Below are positions 35,592-48,299 of a stretch of DNA of 64,000 bases, one piece after another. This DNA is from Lunularia cruciata (lineage: Eukaryota > Streptophyta > Marchantiopsida > Lunulariales > Lunulariaceae). Position 1 is the stretch's first letter. Each line of letters opens with the position of its first letter. The notes beneath the pieces are model-generated. The model was not told the DNA's origin, did not search any database, and saw only the letters and a program-made list of their open reading frames with translations. Where the stretch lies: the NCBI GenBank assembly GCA_948567375.1, contig OX419756.1:41802333-41866332 (forward strand), in the 5' to 3' direction. A program made the translations under genes and the position numbers.

Positions 35592-36838
35592 CTCTCACTC
35601 AGAATTGATGAAATCTAGCATCCACCTCTCTATGCTCCGCACATCTCCCTCTAGCATAACAAGACATCATTGAGAGAGTAAGAGGAATAGGAACCATGCT
35701 AACTTGTCAAAAAGATCATGTGCCAAACAATCAAGTGGTTGGTGAAAGCCTGTCCAGCCTCATTGAGGAATGTATGGGGTAGTTATGAAATAGACTTGAA
35801 TATGGAAAATTAGTCTCAAATAACTCCAAAATGCAACTTGCTTGAGAAGCTAACTATTTTCATGACTTGATTCATATCATTGGAACGGTCAACCAAGGGA
35901 TAGAAGAAGCGTGTGTAATCTCAAGTGTCATTGTTGTCGATGTGGTAGTTTGCTTCCATGAGCATCCCAAGTAGTCTAATCATAGTCCTTGTGCATCCTT
36001 CTCACATGGGTCTTTACCTTGCAAGGTAAAGCATCCATGACACACTAAGCATGATGTATCCTGGGCTATTTTAAACGGTACCACATGGTGAGGTGTAGCC
36101 ATGGCTACCACAAGAATAATGACAGTAACACATGATGTAGTTCCATATCTCCCCTACCTGCAAATACAATCCTTCATCATCCGTCACAATCCTTCATTTC
36201 ACAATTCACCTGAGAAAATACAATCTCTTCAAACTCTAAAACTTATAAACACTCTGTTATTTTCAATTTCTATTTCAAAATTTTTCAAACTAAATTCTAA
36301 TGAAACTCACTCATGAAAACAAAAGACTTAGAAATGAAAATTCTTGATCCATCACTCTCAATATCACTCTCAATGTGTATCACTTTCAATGTGTAATGAT
36401 CAATCTAAACCCTAATAAACTTTCTATTAACTTTCTACTCTATTATCCATAGTCCTCCATCTAAATACCAATGGAACCAAAATTGAAATTCCATATACAT
36501 ATCAATGTAACAAAAATTGAAAGACAAACAGAATTGACCATTCACTCACTTGCTAGATGCTAGGGAACATTAAGAAAAAATGTATCTTTCCTTTCACATC
36601 TCTCCTTCTCCTCTCCCCTCCCGTCTCCACTCTCCCGAACTCCGTATCAAGGACTAATCAGATATTTAGATACCACACTTAAACTTGGTACTTACAAAAT
36701 AACACTGTTCAAACACGGGTTCAGAGAAATTCGAAATAAAGTAAGGTTCATGAAAACTCTAATACTCCAAAATTTGCATTACAAGCCATAGGTATGATGT
36801 GTTCATGAAGATGTTCTCCTTGTCTGCTCTTAGCGAAA

Positions 36839-37181
36839 ACGAACTTCAAAGGCTCTTCCGAGCGAAGGAACTAGTTCATTTATGGCACCCTGTGGCTGTA
36901 GCTGGATGATGATATGCAAATAAACTCAATTTGTATCGTGGGGGTGTTCGCTGTATAGCTATTTAAGCTTGCCAATGGCCGATCCAGGTTCGATTCTCTG
37001 ATTGGCACTCCAAACGAACTTGAAAGGCTCTTCAGAGCCAAAGAACTAGCTCATCCACGGCACCCTGTTGCTGGATGATGATACGCAAATGAGCTCAATT
37101 TGTATCGTGGGGGTGTTTGCTGTATAGCCTGGTAAGTTTGCCAATGGCCGATCCATTTCGATTCTCTTATTTGCACTCCCA
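36839..37181 (+). repeat. Two tandem 170-bp repeat units, copy B
   Basis: Units 36839-37013 and 37014-37181, partners of 10671-11008. Unit a here has the better preserved ggttcgattctc motif (about 36988). The first unit is slightly longer than in copy A. Confidence 0.6.
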
Positions 37182-37647
37182 GGCCAAATTTGTCATGCTC
37201 TCAGAATTAAATTCAATTTTAGTCTCAATTTTTAGGTATAACGACTGTTCATATGCATCCAATCACAGAAAGACAGTGTTGACCGATAAATCAAACGCAG
37301 GATCGATTGAGCACGTCAATTAATCTCAACATCCTCTGCATCTTATAAACCAAACAGAACAAGACGGAGTGTTTCCTGAGGTTATATGCGGCTCCTATCG
37401 TATCGTACGAGATTGAATAGTGATCGGTGCATTTCTGGTCGAAGTAAACCATGATTACAGGTTTTTACAAAGTTTTAACAATATGAATAGTCTGAAGTTG
37501 TGTAGGAAACGCGTGTCAATGACCGGTTTGTGAAGACGAGTTGGTGACAGTACCTTGAAATTTCGACAAGCGCTTTGTTTCGATCAGAATTTCTTCAGAG
37601 AAGAGAGGGGTTATTAGTCGTTAAAACATGAACCACGCAGATTCTTC

Positions 37648-37884
37648 CTAATATGACAGAATAGAGTTCGGCAGAATTTCTGGATTTGGGGTTAGAAGTC
37701 TAGTAGTAACTGATGGCTCAACAACCATCGTCAAGCAGAGATGGTGGCTCAGTAGGAGAGGATCACCACGGTACTCGTTGACATCAGCATAGTTATCTAC
37801 AATCGACCGGAAAGACCTCAAATGGCACGCTTCACCAGACACTGGATAATCAACAGGGAGCGAGTTGTGCAGAAGCCAGATCAA
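37648..37884 (-). other. Unrecognised 78-codon minus-strand frame, copy B
   Basis: Partner of 11715-11951, equally open and of the same length. Kept only because both copies stay open; function unknown and probably not a gene. Confidence 0.2.
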
Positions 37885-39974
37885 TTGCCTCGCAATAGTG
37901 TACTATTTCTCATTTACTTTTTCCTCGCAATGTACATGAAATTCTTGTGGTGTAACTCTATTTTAAGTACATAAGCTATACTCTCCATCTAATGTTCATG
38001 ACATCGATCTAGCTTTTGTCGCTGCTGTCGGGCATCGCAAGGGTTTGATTCTCGTGTAATTTCACCAGGTGCAATACCATCTAGCTAGGTCTCCTTGACT
38101 GAGCCTGCCCTGATATCTACGACATTGACACTGAACGAGGTGATGGAAGAAAGCTCTGTTGCCTGTGCCGTGACATTGCCAAATTAAGAGATTGGAATAG
38201 ATTTTGCTGGCCGAGCTCTGGCTTCACATGTTCATTGTTATATTCTGTATTCGCCAATTAGTAGCTCTCCACCCTTGCGCTTTCTGAAGTGGGGAGAACC
38301 ACTAAGGCGTAGAGGACCTTGACCTGCTCATGAACTTGTCGACATCCAAACAGTACCGAAACTATTCCCCTGTAGACGTACAGATGAGCATACCAACATC
38401 AATTCTTCATTTGAGCATCTCTGACAGTAGCTTTCCGTATGAACCAGTGATTTTCAGAGCTGTCCGCACGAAACCTTGACCAATACGAAGCTCCATAACG
38501 AATCAAATCAATAACGGACTCGGCGCACGGGCTCAGTTGAATGTCGAGAAAGTGACCACATCCTGAAATTCACCCAGAATCCACTTCTGACACCTGACAG
38601 TGCGAGTGTAGTATTTAGGTCTTGCTTCAACTTGTTGATCTATCTGCTGTCCGCACGTCGAACTTGTTGCTTGTCATTGTGTAATGCTGTTCCGGATCGT
38701 CAAAAGCTTGGAATTTAATGAGCTTCAAGTAGCAAGACAGAAATGGTCCGAAGAGATGCTTTTGTTGGATATGAAACGTTCTGCACAGTAGCTGCAGTAC
38801 AATTCTGCGGTTTTGGTGCGAAGTCAGAGTTCGGCGAATTCCCAAGAGAGAATCTTTCTGCTTGATCTTTGTCAAACCTACTCTCCTGCCATCTGCATGC
38901 GTTAGGAAGATCCGTAAATTAGAGGGCTCTATTCACATATGTAAGAGATCTGTCTGGCTTGTATCAGGTTGATATACTGCGTAGTATGTGGACGAACTTG
39001 TGCATTCTGTCTGGCCATTGATACTTTATCGTTCGAGGTAATAGAGGTTTGAATACATACGCAAGTCGCATCCGTAGTTAAGCTTTCCACTGGGTCCTCA
39101 CTTCTGCTTTACGAAAAGAAGTTCAACATTGAATGCACCAACAGACCATGTGCGCAGTCACAAAAAAGAAGCTTTCTCTCGTTTTCTTACTGCATTGAAG
39201 GTTGACCGAGTGAACGAATATCTACAACATTATTACACAAAATGATGAACTTTGGGTTGGCATTATGGCTCTGTAAAGAGCAAAGGAGAACGGTTGAACA
39301 AGTAGTAGAATTCTATGATGCTGAATTCACCTTCCACCTTTCTCGTGGCTCACCTCGTGGAACTAGCACTCATTGGCATCTTCTCAGATGTGGTATGAGT
39401 TCGTTGAAACCTGCACGAGTGTAATACACATGGCTCGAACATCAGTACAGATTCGTCTACTCTCTGTGGTGTCCGAGCAAATTTCTGACAGTTACTTAAC
39501 AAATGGGTCCTTGGCCACGGTCCTCCTTGACGCGCACGTGCTTGTGTAAGATGTATAGGATTCTTCAAGGACGAATCGAAAGCCTTTTTGCATCACATTC
39601 TGATACTTGTGCAATCCATGTCTGAGAGTTCGGAAGTGACGATATAACTAGTAGTACATAAGAGCTCGAGGATTTCAGTATTCTCATTCTGTCAGATTTG
39701 TGAGCCAAGTTTTCATTTTACGGAGTTCATTGTATCATCTTCATTTCTACAGCGCGCTGTTTGAATACTCCATCTGAATCCGGGATTTTTGCTGTCTAGC
39801 ATTTTCTGCCTTGTGCTATATGAAATTCGACCTTTTCAATCTCGACCTCTTTCAAACGTCGGAAGTGGCTTCGGCAACGAAATTGAACATCTGAGTTTGT
39901 GCGTCTTAAACTAAATTTACTACTACTGTATCCGTACTGACGGTTAAACTCCCGTCTCGCTTTCTTGGATAATT
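37885..39974 (+). other. Upstream part of the Roco locus, no domain recognised (copy B)
   Basis: Partner of 11952-13922. It includes a roughly 130-bp stretch (39185-39320) missing from copy A. The copy A junction lies at a short shared tct/tgaattc context, so a deletion in A is the simpler reading. No domain recognised. Confidence 0.4.
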
Positions 39975-41300
39975 TCAGGTAAAAGACAGCTAAAAGTACG
40001 ATGATGGAAACTGTGTCCAAGAAAACCAAGTCCAAATCATTTGTTCGGAGGAAAAATTTGGTGGAGAAAATTCGCTCTCAGGGAATCGAATTGCGCGACG
40101 ATCCCAACATGAAAATCTCGATATCGAATCTAGCGGGGCAATACAACCTCCGGGCTCTTCAAGATCCCTATTTCCCAGGAAGTAGTCAAACTTGTGTGTT
40201 CATCTGTCTTGTTCAATCCCGTTCAACAAAATGGAGGGCATGGAGTGAAATGGCGTCTCAAGGACAAACCGAATGAGGCTTTCGGATCTAATTTGAGAAA
40301 CTGGCTACGCTTTATTGTATCCAACGCTCATCTCTGGACATGGTCTTACCATAGTTTGGTTCGTCATCAACTACAAGGACAAACGCTGCAAGTAAAGAGC
40401 GGACTTCAACTTGAATATCACTGAATGGATCGTGAAAAGATTGCGTACTCAGTATTCAGATGTCATCAATCTTTGCCCAGGCGATCATGCACGCCCCGTG
40501 CACCACATCAATGCTTTGAAGAAGGATGATACACAGCACATTATCAACATAATGTTTGACGGGATGGATGCGAGTCTGCGCGGGAAAACTCCCTCCCTAC
40601 TCCAGAGCAGACTGATAATCTGAACTGTGAAGATAATATAAGTATGCATGTGCATGATGACAGCCTGATAGTTGTCAGCCCTAACTGGTTAACCCAGAAT
40701 CTTCTTGGAGAGATTACCAGACGGCGACATTTGTTCGAGTGGCAAAATGAGATTCCAACTTCCTCCAGCTCTAGTGGAATCGCAATTGAGGATGATGGTT
40801 TTGTCTGAACAAACGATATCCGCAAATTCATCAATGAAGTTCTCCGAATTCAACAAAATCCACTCAATAAGGTGGATTTACTCATCGAGGAAGGCCAGAT
40901 GATTGAGTTGGATCTCTGTTACAGACTCGAATTCTCGCGAATTCCACCGCAACTTCATGCCCATGATACTGGGCCCAAGGGAGGACTCGGCTCAGAAGAA
41001 GTACCTTGCTGTGCATAAGCTAAAATTGGAAATCGGACCTGGTCGCTTATTTTGGAGTCTGTGTTCAATGTCATGACAAGACGAGGACTTCCTTCAGCTC
41101 TCCATTTTTTCCCCAGCCACCAGGTAGAGTTTTGAAATATGCTCTTTCCTTGAAATATTTGAATGTGGATAGATTGTTGTTCCCCGTTTTAGAGAGATGT
41201 GATATTTTGAGACTGGAAACGCTCAGAATCTGTCGATATGACAAGCCCAAATGTCGTTGGCCGTTTATCGATGACAACCCAAATGTCGTTAACTTTTAGC
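39975..41300 (+). pseudogene. Roco (Roc-COR GTPase) pseudogene, copy B
   Basis: Partner of 13923-15231. The Roc start is better kept: 40001-40276 is one open frame with KSFVRRKNLVEKIRSQ, GIELRDDPNMKISISNLAGQ, LRALQDPYFPGSSQTC. The possible P-loop reads SGKRQ instead of SGKTQ. A frame change follows FPGSSQTCVF; the next frame (40194-40424) carries SNLRNWLRFIVSNAH, a Roc signature. The Roc end (40411-40623) contains HHINALKKDDTQHIINIMF. In COR a TGA lies at 40806-40808 where copy A has TGC. Both copies are therefore non-functional, with partly different lesions, so part of the decay followed the duplication. Confidence 0.7.
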
Positions 41301-41764
41301 ACACATTAAACATTAGACGGACTGTTAAGAGAGGAAGGTGACCACTCGGTGAACAACTGACAACATGCAGAAATTAGAATATTACCCTGTGGCACGTTGA
41401 TCGTGGTCAATATACGAGAGAGAAAGGCATCAGGTTGGACCAAATCGAGCAGGTGAAACAAAATTTTCTCCAAAGTTGTATGTCCTAAACAATGAACTGA
41501 ATATATATTACCGGATGAATGTATATGTAGTCAGCTCAGACAACATCACCGAAGAAACTGAGTGGATGTGAAAAGAGAATAATACAATACAAGATCCGAA
41601 GAAAATCAGATATTAAACCTGAATCGGAAGTTATGATGACATAAATTTGTGCTCCAAGTTTTGAGTTTGTTTGACTTGGTAAGACAGCGACAGATGCCCG
41701 AACTAGCAACAGCACACATGATTTGAAAAAATTATTCTAAAATTATATGAGAGTTTTATGAACG

Positions 41765-43255
41765 GGAGAATTGAGGAGAGGAACGAGGGGAAAGATATAT
41801 ATTTTGAGTGTGATCTCTAGCATAAAGCACTTGAGTGAATAGTAGATTTATGTAGTTTTTCAATTTCAGTTCCACATGTACTAGAGTGAAGAATATGGAG
41901 TATTGAGTAGAAAGGTACAGTGATTTTTAGGTTTTAGAATGATCATTACATATTGAAAATGATGGGTCAGTACTTTTTATTTTTAATCTTTTTGTTTTTA
42001 AAATTTTTGAGATTGAAATAGAGAGTTACTAGAGTTTATAGGCTTTCGGGGTTTAGAGAGATTATATTTTCTTTAGTTGAAATGGAATGTGGAGAGTTGT
42101 GATTTTGCACATACGAGGAGATATGGAGAAGAGTATCACGTGCTATTATGGTTATTCTTGTGTTAGCCATGGCTATGTTTCCCCATGTGAGATTGTCTAT
42201 AGTGGCTTGGGATACACCATGCCTAGTGTATCATTTACAAAGGGTAAAGACCCATATGGGAAAGATGCACAAGGATTATGATTGGACCACTTGGGATGCT
42301 CCCGTGTGGCGAGTGACCATATCTATCGCAATGACACTTGAGATTATGCATGTTGCCTCTATCCCTTCATTGATCCTTCCAAAGATACCAATCTAGTTGT
42401 GGGAGTGGTTAGCTTCTCAAGCTGGTTGCATTTTGGGGTTATTTGAGACTAGTTTTCCATATCCATGTCTTTTCCATAGACTACCTTGTACACTCTATGA
42501 TGAGAATAGACAAGCTTATCGCTTACCACTTGATATTTCGGCACTTGATCACTTGGACTAGTTAGCATAGTTCTTATTCCTCTTACTCCTTTGATGGTGT
42601 CTTCGTTATGCTAGAGGGGGACATGCGGGCCATAGAGAGGTGGCTGTTAGATTTTGTCTATTTTGAGCGGGGGATTGGATGGCCCTTTAGGAGGAGCTAT
42701 TAGGGCTATACGTTTTAGGAGACAGGTTTTACATAAGATATCACAGAGTCCACTCGATTACGACAATGTAGTACATTGTCCCCATGGATGTGCAACAAGT
42801 GCAGCAGTAGCTTGCAAGGTCTCCAAGTATAGGGGCTTGCAATGAGGTCACTTCTTTGTTCCTCTAGCCTTGGAATTATATGGAGTGATGGATATGGCAT
42901 TCGATACCTTTGTTAGGGAGTGCATGAGAACTTATCATGTTAGGCACTAAGGTGTACCACTCTCACTCTCATACTTTTTAGCATATTTTAGATAGTGTGT
43001 GTCCATTGCTCTACATAGTGCCGTGGTTGGTGCAATCTATAGGAGAACAATCACACTAGGTGATGCTTCTTTGGATGCTCCAATTCTTTGTACGACTTGT
43101 ATAGCTTGGATATCTTAGGTGTAGTAGGGCAAATTTCTCATATCGGCTCTGTTGGGGCTTAGTCCCATTTTACCTATGTTGTCTCACCCTTGTACAGCTT
43201 GATGGGGTCTTCCAATCCGTCTTATTTTCTACACAGTTGCACTTTTCTGTATTTG
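41765..43255 (+). mobile_element. LINE, copy B right, internally deleted
   Basis: Partner of the plus-strand LINE at 18378. The 5' untranslated region and first coding part (41765-42775) keep the zinc-finger block best: RVKTHMGRMHKDYDWTTWDA (about 42238-42300). At about 42776 the sequence jumps to the 3' part (endonuclease downstream region, VSKYRGL..., GHFFVPLALELYG-type text). About 2 kb containing the RT is thereby lost. Unlike copy A, the 3' end is intact: 'cccattttacctatgttg', then 'gatggggtcttcc', ending near 43255. Confidence 0.7.
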
Positions 43256-44369
43256 AAAAAATATATAATTTTAGAAATCTTAGAAAATATTTTACTCTCC
43301 ATAAAACTAAAGAGCCATCTTGAATCTTGGGATTCACTACACAGGTAACTCTCATCTGCAGCTCAAGATCTTTGAAATTATGCTGCAGGTTGTATGATCT
43401 TCTTGTTCCTCAAATTTAACTGTTACAAGAAGATCAATTTGGTTGTGCCTATAGTACACAATGACTGATTTGAATCCATGAAAGTGAAAACTTCTTAACC
43501 CTGAACCAACCCTGCAGAAACATAACTCCTAGAATTGGAATGGTTGTATTCCACTCTAGATAGTGTACAATATCATCTAATACTAACTCGAATGTTTTAT
43601 TATAGACAAATGACAAAGATCGATAGCCTAGATAAAATTTTTTCCAAATCCGGAATATGTTGGAAATTTGAGCAAATTGAACGGAAACTTAGCAGTAACA
43701 ATTGGTGGAGATAGAAATAAACTCCTATACCTCTTACACATCCCTAAGCACGATCATAATCCCTTACTCAAAGCTGAACAGCCAAACTTGGAAAATGCGG
43801 AAGAGTATGATAGGAGTGATAGATAGATTCAATCATTCTAAAACTTTAGTGCGACTGCTGCCACTATAGTATGTATCAAGGTAGTGTTTTAAGAGATATG
43901 GATGATGCACACTCCTTTGCACACAACAAGAGAATGTCATGCCGTGATTCCACTTCTCCGGTTGTCGAGAAACGTGAGGAACGCAATGAAGTACCCTAGG
44001 TGATGCTAATGTTATGTATTATGTGAGGATCTGCAAGAGACCAATAGGAATCCATAAGAACAAGACTTTTCTCACACTTATTGATAGTGTGTGAAGCAAG
44101 TAGTAGGAATCCATAAGAACAAGACTTTTCTCAGACTTATTTATAATGTGTGAAACAAGTTGCGATGTAAATTTTACTACTTTATACAATAGTTGGTAAT
44201 GCATAGTGCCTACGTAGAGTTTCTATCAAAAAATGTTATCCTTTCTCTGATTGGCATGATGGTTCCTCAATTTCTATATTGTGGCCTCTTCTATTTTTCT
44301 CTACTTCAATCTAGACTTGAACATATGGGATTGTCCTTGTTCTCTGAGATCTATGGGAAGTCTTATGAC
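43256..44369. other. No gene recognised between duplication and Ty3 fossil
   Basis: AT-rich sequence without a coding signal. It could include the missing half of the copia element at 61389-64000, but no copia text was recognised. Confidence 0.4.
44045..44162 (+). repeat. Tandem duplication, 59 bp x 2
   Basis: Units 44045-44103 and 44104-44162, both beginning taggaatccataagaacaag, differ at about five positions. Confidence 0.9.
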
Positions 44370-44633
44370 AAGTGTGCCGTCATTGGGACCATTGGGTGAG
44401 ATCTAGGTCAAAATCAGGAGTATACCCTTGGATTGCAGCTCCTGAGAGCTCACTTCTATGTTGTTGAGTCTTTGAGTTCTTAACTAGTGTGGATAGAAAG
44501 ACGGTGAGTATTACCTGGAGTCTCTTAGCTAGAGTGGGTGTGGCTTGACTATAATCAATGCACCATTTTTTGCAGATTATTCAGTGACATATCAAGTACT
44601 AATCTGATTGAGTGTTACTTGAGTTGTGTGACC
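44370..44633 (+). repeat. Partial 5' LTR of the old Ty3
   Basis: Aligns with about 61010-61283 of the 3' LTR (shared 'tgggtgagatctaggt', 'agagctcacttct', 'gagttgtgtg'). Both LTR ends are missing. Confidence 0.75.
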
Positions 44634-45469
44634 AAACTGATTACAATAGAGAAGTGACCGTTAGTGGGAAATTGGGCACAAGAACTAAGGGTGCTAGTGG
44701 TATCTCCAAGCCTGATGGATTGTGGTATCTTGATTGTAGTTTTGATTTCCCTAGGAGTGATTGTGTGTGGAAGCGCTGGTTAAATTTTGAGCCAAAGAGA
44801 GTCAATTTCAAGTGATAGTTTTGATTTTGAGCTCAGGAGGTGAACACAAGATCAATTTGGTGCAAATTGAGCTCAAAAAGTGAAATTAAAGGTGGAATTG
44901 GGAACCCATTCATGCAAATTAAAGATTTTACAATCCACATCTTTCCAATTTGGCTTGAGTGAAGAGTTAGCAGAGGATTTAGCCATCAGCCAAATTTAGA
45001 GATTTATGTTAGATTTTACATCAGATTTATGTCAGATTTGGTGACAAGACCTTTGGTCCCATTCTCATTGATCCTCATAGCTCAAGAATTAGACATGTAC
45101 TCCAGCACATCAAATGCCAAATAGTGGCAAAGTTAGTCCGGTGTTTATTTATGAGATGGAGGGTTTTTGTTTAGCATTCTTGTGATTGAACCCCTTTCAT
45201 TCTATGTTTCCTATTTGTGCACCATGTTTGTGTGAAGTGCCCTGAATTTAGAGTGTTGGTGCTCAACTGTACTCTTGGTAGTGAGGTTGGAGTGATGACT
45301 AGTCTGACTACCCGTGTTTCTCTTTGGTGAGGCATGAAGTGATGACTTGCAGATTGTGAGAGTGCGTATTGTGATGTTAGGTTAAATTTTGCACTTTCTC
45401 CAAGTGTAGTTGTTGTAGTTAGAGTTACATTAGTTGGAGGTGTTGGTACTTGGTGGGGTACTTGAGGAA

Positions 45470-46000
45470 GTTATAATTGCGGGTTATAGCTTTTGGTTAC
45501 TTGGTCACGATGGAATTCTCTGGGAATTTTGGAGGAGATAACATTGCAACACACAATGGGTTTACTTGGAGTAGCGCTTGGTATCAACATGTATCTCAAG
45601 TCCGAGTGAGGAAGGAGATTGACTCTAAGTTGGAGTTTGACACAAGAGTTGATTTAGTTCAAAGTGCATTTGTTGTATCTGCACCATTGTTGTGACACAT
45701 GGACAAGATTTATGGGGCCTCCAAAGATCCTAAGCATTACTCTGGTATGGTGTCTATTATTGAGTTGGATGATTTCATCTAGGAGTTTGATAGTTTGTGT
45801 GATCGATAGCAGATGCGGAACCCAACTTTGTTCACACCCTTCATGGCATGGAAGGGATTATTTCAACATTTGGAAAGTCTGCCAATAGACAACTATCACG
45901 AGTTCAAGAGAACTCACTTGGAGGAGATTGAGCTATGGAGATAGTATTGGTCTCCAAACTATATCTCCATTAATTTAGGCTCAACTTTTAGAGGTAGATT
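45470..46000 (+). pseudogene. gag region of the old Ty3
   Basis: Capsid-region text NGFTWSSAWYQHVSQVRVRK and FVVSAPLL, followed by further gag-like text up to about 46000. The position between LTR and zinc knuckle supports gag. Broken. Confidence 0.55.
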
Positions 46001-46571
46001 GGCAATACCCACGAGTTCAAGCTCTAGTAGCATTGGTGGATCTCTTAAAGATGGTGCTACTACAAGTGGAGGTATGACTATAGTTTTTGAGGCAGAACTA
46101 TTAGGGAGTGTGGACTGGCAAGCTAAGAAGCTTATAGGAATTCCAACAAAAGGCTGGAGATAGCTTACGCGAGGCATACACTTGCATGAGATGACTGATT
46201 AGTTTACTCATGGAGTTATTGAGGCTCAAGCAGTCTAGTTTTGGTATGGGATACTAGACAAGGAGTTATGATGTAAAGTACGTGATGTTACATTGTTACA
46301 TGCTACTTCACCTACTTTGGTAGTGGTCTTTGGTTTGGTTGCGTGTATTGAGCTCAACATTGTAGAGGAGAGAGTGGTAACATCTGGATTTGGTAAGGAG
46401 ACCTCATCCACAATTGTTACTTTTTCTAGAGTGCAATAGAGTGCACCATGCCATTTTGGTTTTTTAAGACAAGGTAGATAGCCTAGATCCTATGGAGTGA
46501 GTGGAGAGCTTATTGTTGCTAGACTTTCACTTTCATTTTTGGGTCATTAGCTAGTGAGTGGTGGTGTTGCT

Positions 46572-46610
46572 TGTTGGACTTGTGGTGGACCTCACCATAA
46601 GAGAGAGTGC
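46572..46610 (+). pseudogene. Zinc knuckle of the old Ty3 gag
   Basis: Reads CWTCGGPHHKREC, a CCHC-type zinc knuckle (C-x2-C, histidine, x4, C). It marks the nucleocapsid end of gag. Confidence 0.7.
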
Positions 46611-47589
46611 ACTCAAGGCAACAAACTTATACCTCTGGTGCATCATAGCCAACACATGATAATATGAGCATTGCCACAGATTTGGTCTTATTAGTAATTG
46701 GTGCTTCGACCTACACTTAGAGTTACGGAGTGGTAGGGCTGTTATGGCAGGTAGTAGAGGAGCTCTAGGTCATGGAGGATGAGGTGGTAGAGGATCCACA
46801 CCTAGTAGGGGTGCAATACTTGCCTTAATTCTAATAAAACCATGGCTACTTGAATTGAGCAATAAGGGCAAAGATTGGCTAGCATGGCCATAGCTCAAAG
46901 GAGATCAGATTCGGAGGATGAGGCTCCCACAACCTCATATGCTAGTGATAGAGACGTCTTGGATTTCATGTACGGAGTAGCACAGGTGGATGCATTTGCC
47001 GTAGTGACTAGGAGTGCAATACATGCTCTAGAGCCTAAAGAAGCATTGGTGGAGTTGGACCCATAAAGAGGGGAGGTTGGGAGACAGGTCAGACTTATAT
47101 AGTCTTTCATGCTCTTTGAGGCCCTATAGATGTCATCCATGGCTCCTAGATGTCCTAATGTAGGTGTGGTAGATGGTGATGGGGTGCATGATGGACTACC
47201 TACTAGTCAACTACCTACTACTACACAGACTGAGTCTAACACAATGTTGGAGGCTACTCAATTGATTATGCCCTATCTTTTACTTTCAGTCAATGACATG
47301 TGTATATTGGGAGTTGACCCAACCCCAATGTTTTGATTGGCTGCCATGCTTTGTGGGAGTAGGGATAATGTGGTCCCCATCACTAGAGCAGAGTCGGTTG
47401 ATAGTGGAGTTGACTTGGTTGAGTAGCATGGGATTCACTCAGCGACTAGTGGTTTATGGCAAGCAGCAACGGCTAGATTGGAGGAGTTACTAGCTAGACT
47501 GGCCTTTGAGCAAGCACGGTTTACACCTAAGGTTGTCTTGTTGGATAACGAATGGAGGATTCTTTGTTTGGTGGGACCTTTAGGGAATG

Positions 47590-47800
47590 TTTATACACCA
47601 TAGAGGGTCTCACTTGACTCTGGTGCACAACTCCTTATGTTGGAGAAGGTTGCAGTTATTGGTATGGAGTTACGGAAGATTGATATGGAGAGGTGTCCAT
47701 TTCAGATCCAAACATCTCGAGGTGGTGGTTCTACTCAATATATCACATGTGAAGAGCTTGTTGTTTAGATTCAGCCTGATCATCCAAATGATAGCTTTGT
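47590..47800 (+). pseudogene. Aspartic protease remnant of the old Ty3
   Basis: Contains VSLDSGAQLLML, the DSGA active-site motif of retroviral-type proteases (about 47608-47643), followed by MELRKIDME and a glycine-rich flap-like stretch. Confidence 0.65.
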
Positions 47801-48299
47801 GGTGAGAGCTTAGGCCATTGCAACAATGGCTAAGCCATCTGATGTGTTTGTTAGGGGAGTAATGTTGTACCCCATGGGTTTTAGTGTTGACTATTGGGAG
47901 GAGACAACCTCCTATAGACCAGGTTGGTAGTTTGGTGAGGGATGAGTATGTCACCTACTAGTATGTTTCAGTTGTGGTAGTCTTGGCTCACTAAAATCTG
48001 GGACCATGGCGGCATTAGTTTCAGCTTTTAGTGGTTTTGTTACTTGGCCTGGTGATTTATTGGAGGGGAACGCCTATGAAGAGGATACTCCAACACTAGA
48101 GGAGATCACTCGGATTTGGAGTATGGGTGGGATTGTTCTATCTACCTTGGATGTTTCATTGTGGAGTTCAGAGAAAGCATTGTAGCAGTATGAAATTCAA
48201 TTAGTGGAGCCTTTGTGCCACCAAGAGACCAATGTGAGGATGAGCCTCCAGAGTCTATTACCTTGACACCTTTGGATAAGACACTCATTGCTTGGCAAT

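Larger units (their letters stand above)
32125..36652 (-). mobile_element. LINE, copy B left, interrupted by a solo LTR
   Basis: Partner of 6933-10462, read right to left. The best kept RT pieces are GCEVISLGIRALLDIHPE (34177-34240), DVENAFNSVSLASIFRELRE with FYGSPTSLYYQHGN (33901-34164), and LVGLRVKLSKCMAWSSLG with LCVLGVPLGSKDCVTCF (33628-33894). Then follow FGDIIGPRPIE, SCGGVCLLSMEEMALIAFVG (33237-33545) and the endonuclease-like frame 32483-32890 with SFGGQRIVTHDAFMDIVFAM and KAHLYLVRDDQLIAADVMV. The S-GG--LLSMEE--A text resembles the post-RT segment of LINE ORF2 proteins. A 725-bp solo LTR sits inside at 34867-35591, and a perfect palindrome at 33267-33308. Frame changes and stops separate the pieces. 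Confidence 0.65.
25302..43255 (+). repeat. Segmental duplication, copy B
   Basis: Second direct copy of the segment at 567-21668, offset by about 24.7 kb at its start. The offset grows downstream because copy B gained two solo LTRs (26084-26638, 34867-35591) and a LINE tail (29323-29437). It shrinks again where copy A gained a fold-back insertion and the Penelope-like element. Copy B keeps the 3' end of the right-hand LINE, which copy A lacks, so its right edge near 43255 is the better guide to the original unit. Confidence 0.9.

Noticed and set aside
36980-37010. Possible tRNA gene at ggttcgattctctgattggcactcca
   Set aside because: The T-stem does not pair, nine bases separate the loop from the acceptor-like part, and no D-arm fits; kept only as a tRNA-like repeat.
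43256-44369. Missing 3' half of the copia element
   Set aside because: No RT, RNase H or LTR text of copia seen on the minus strand here.
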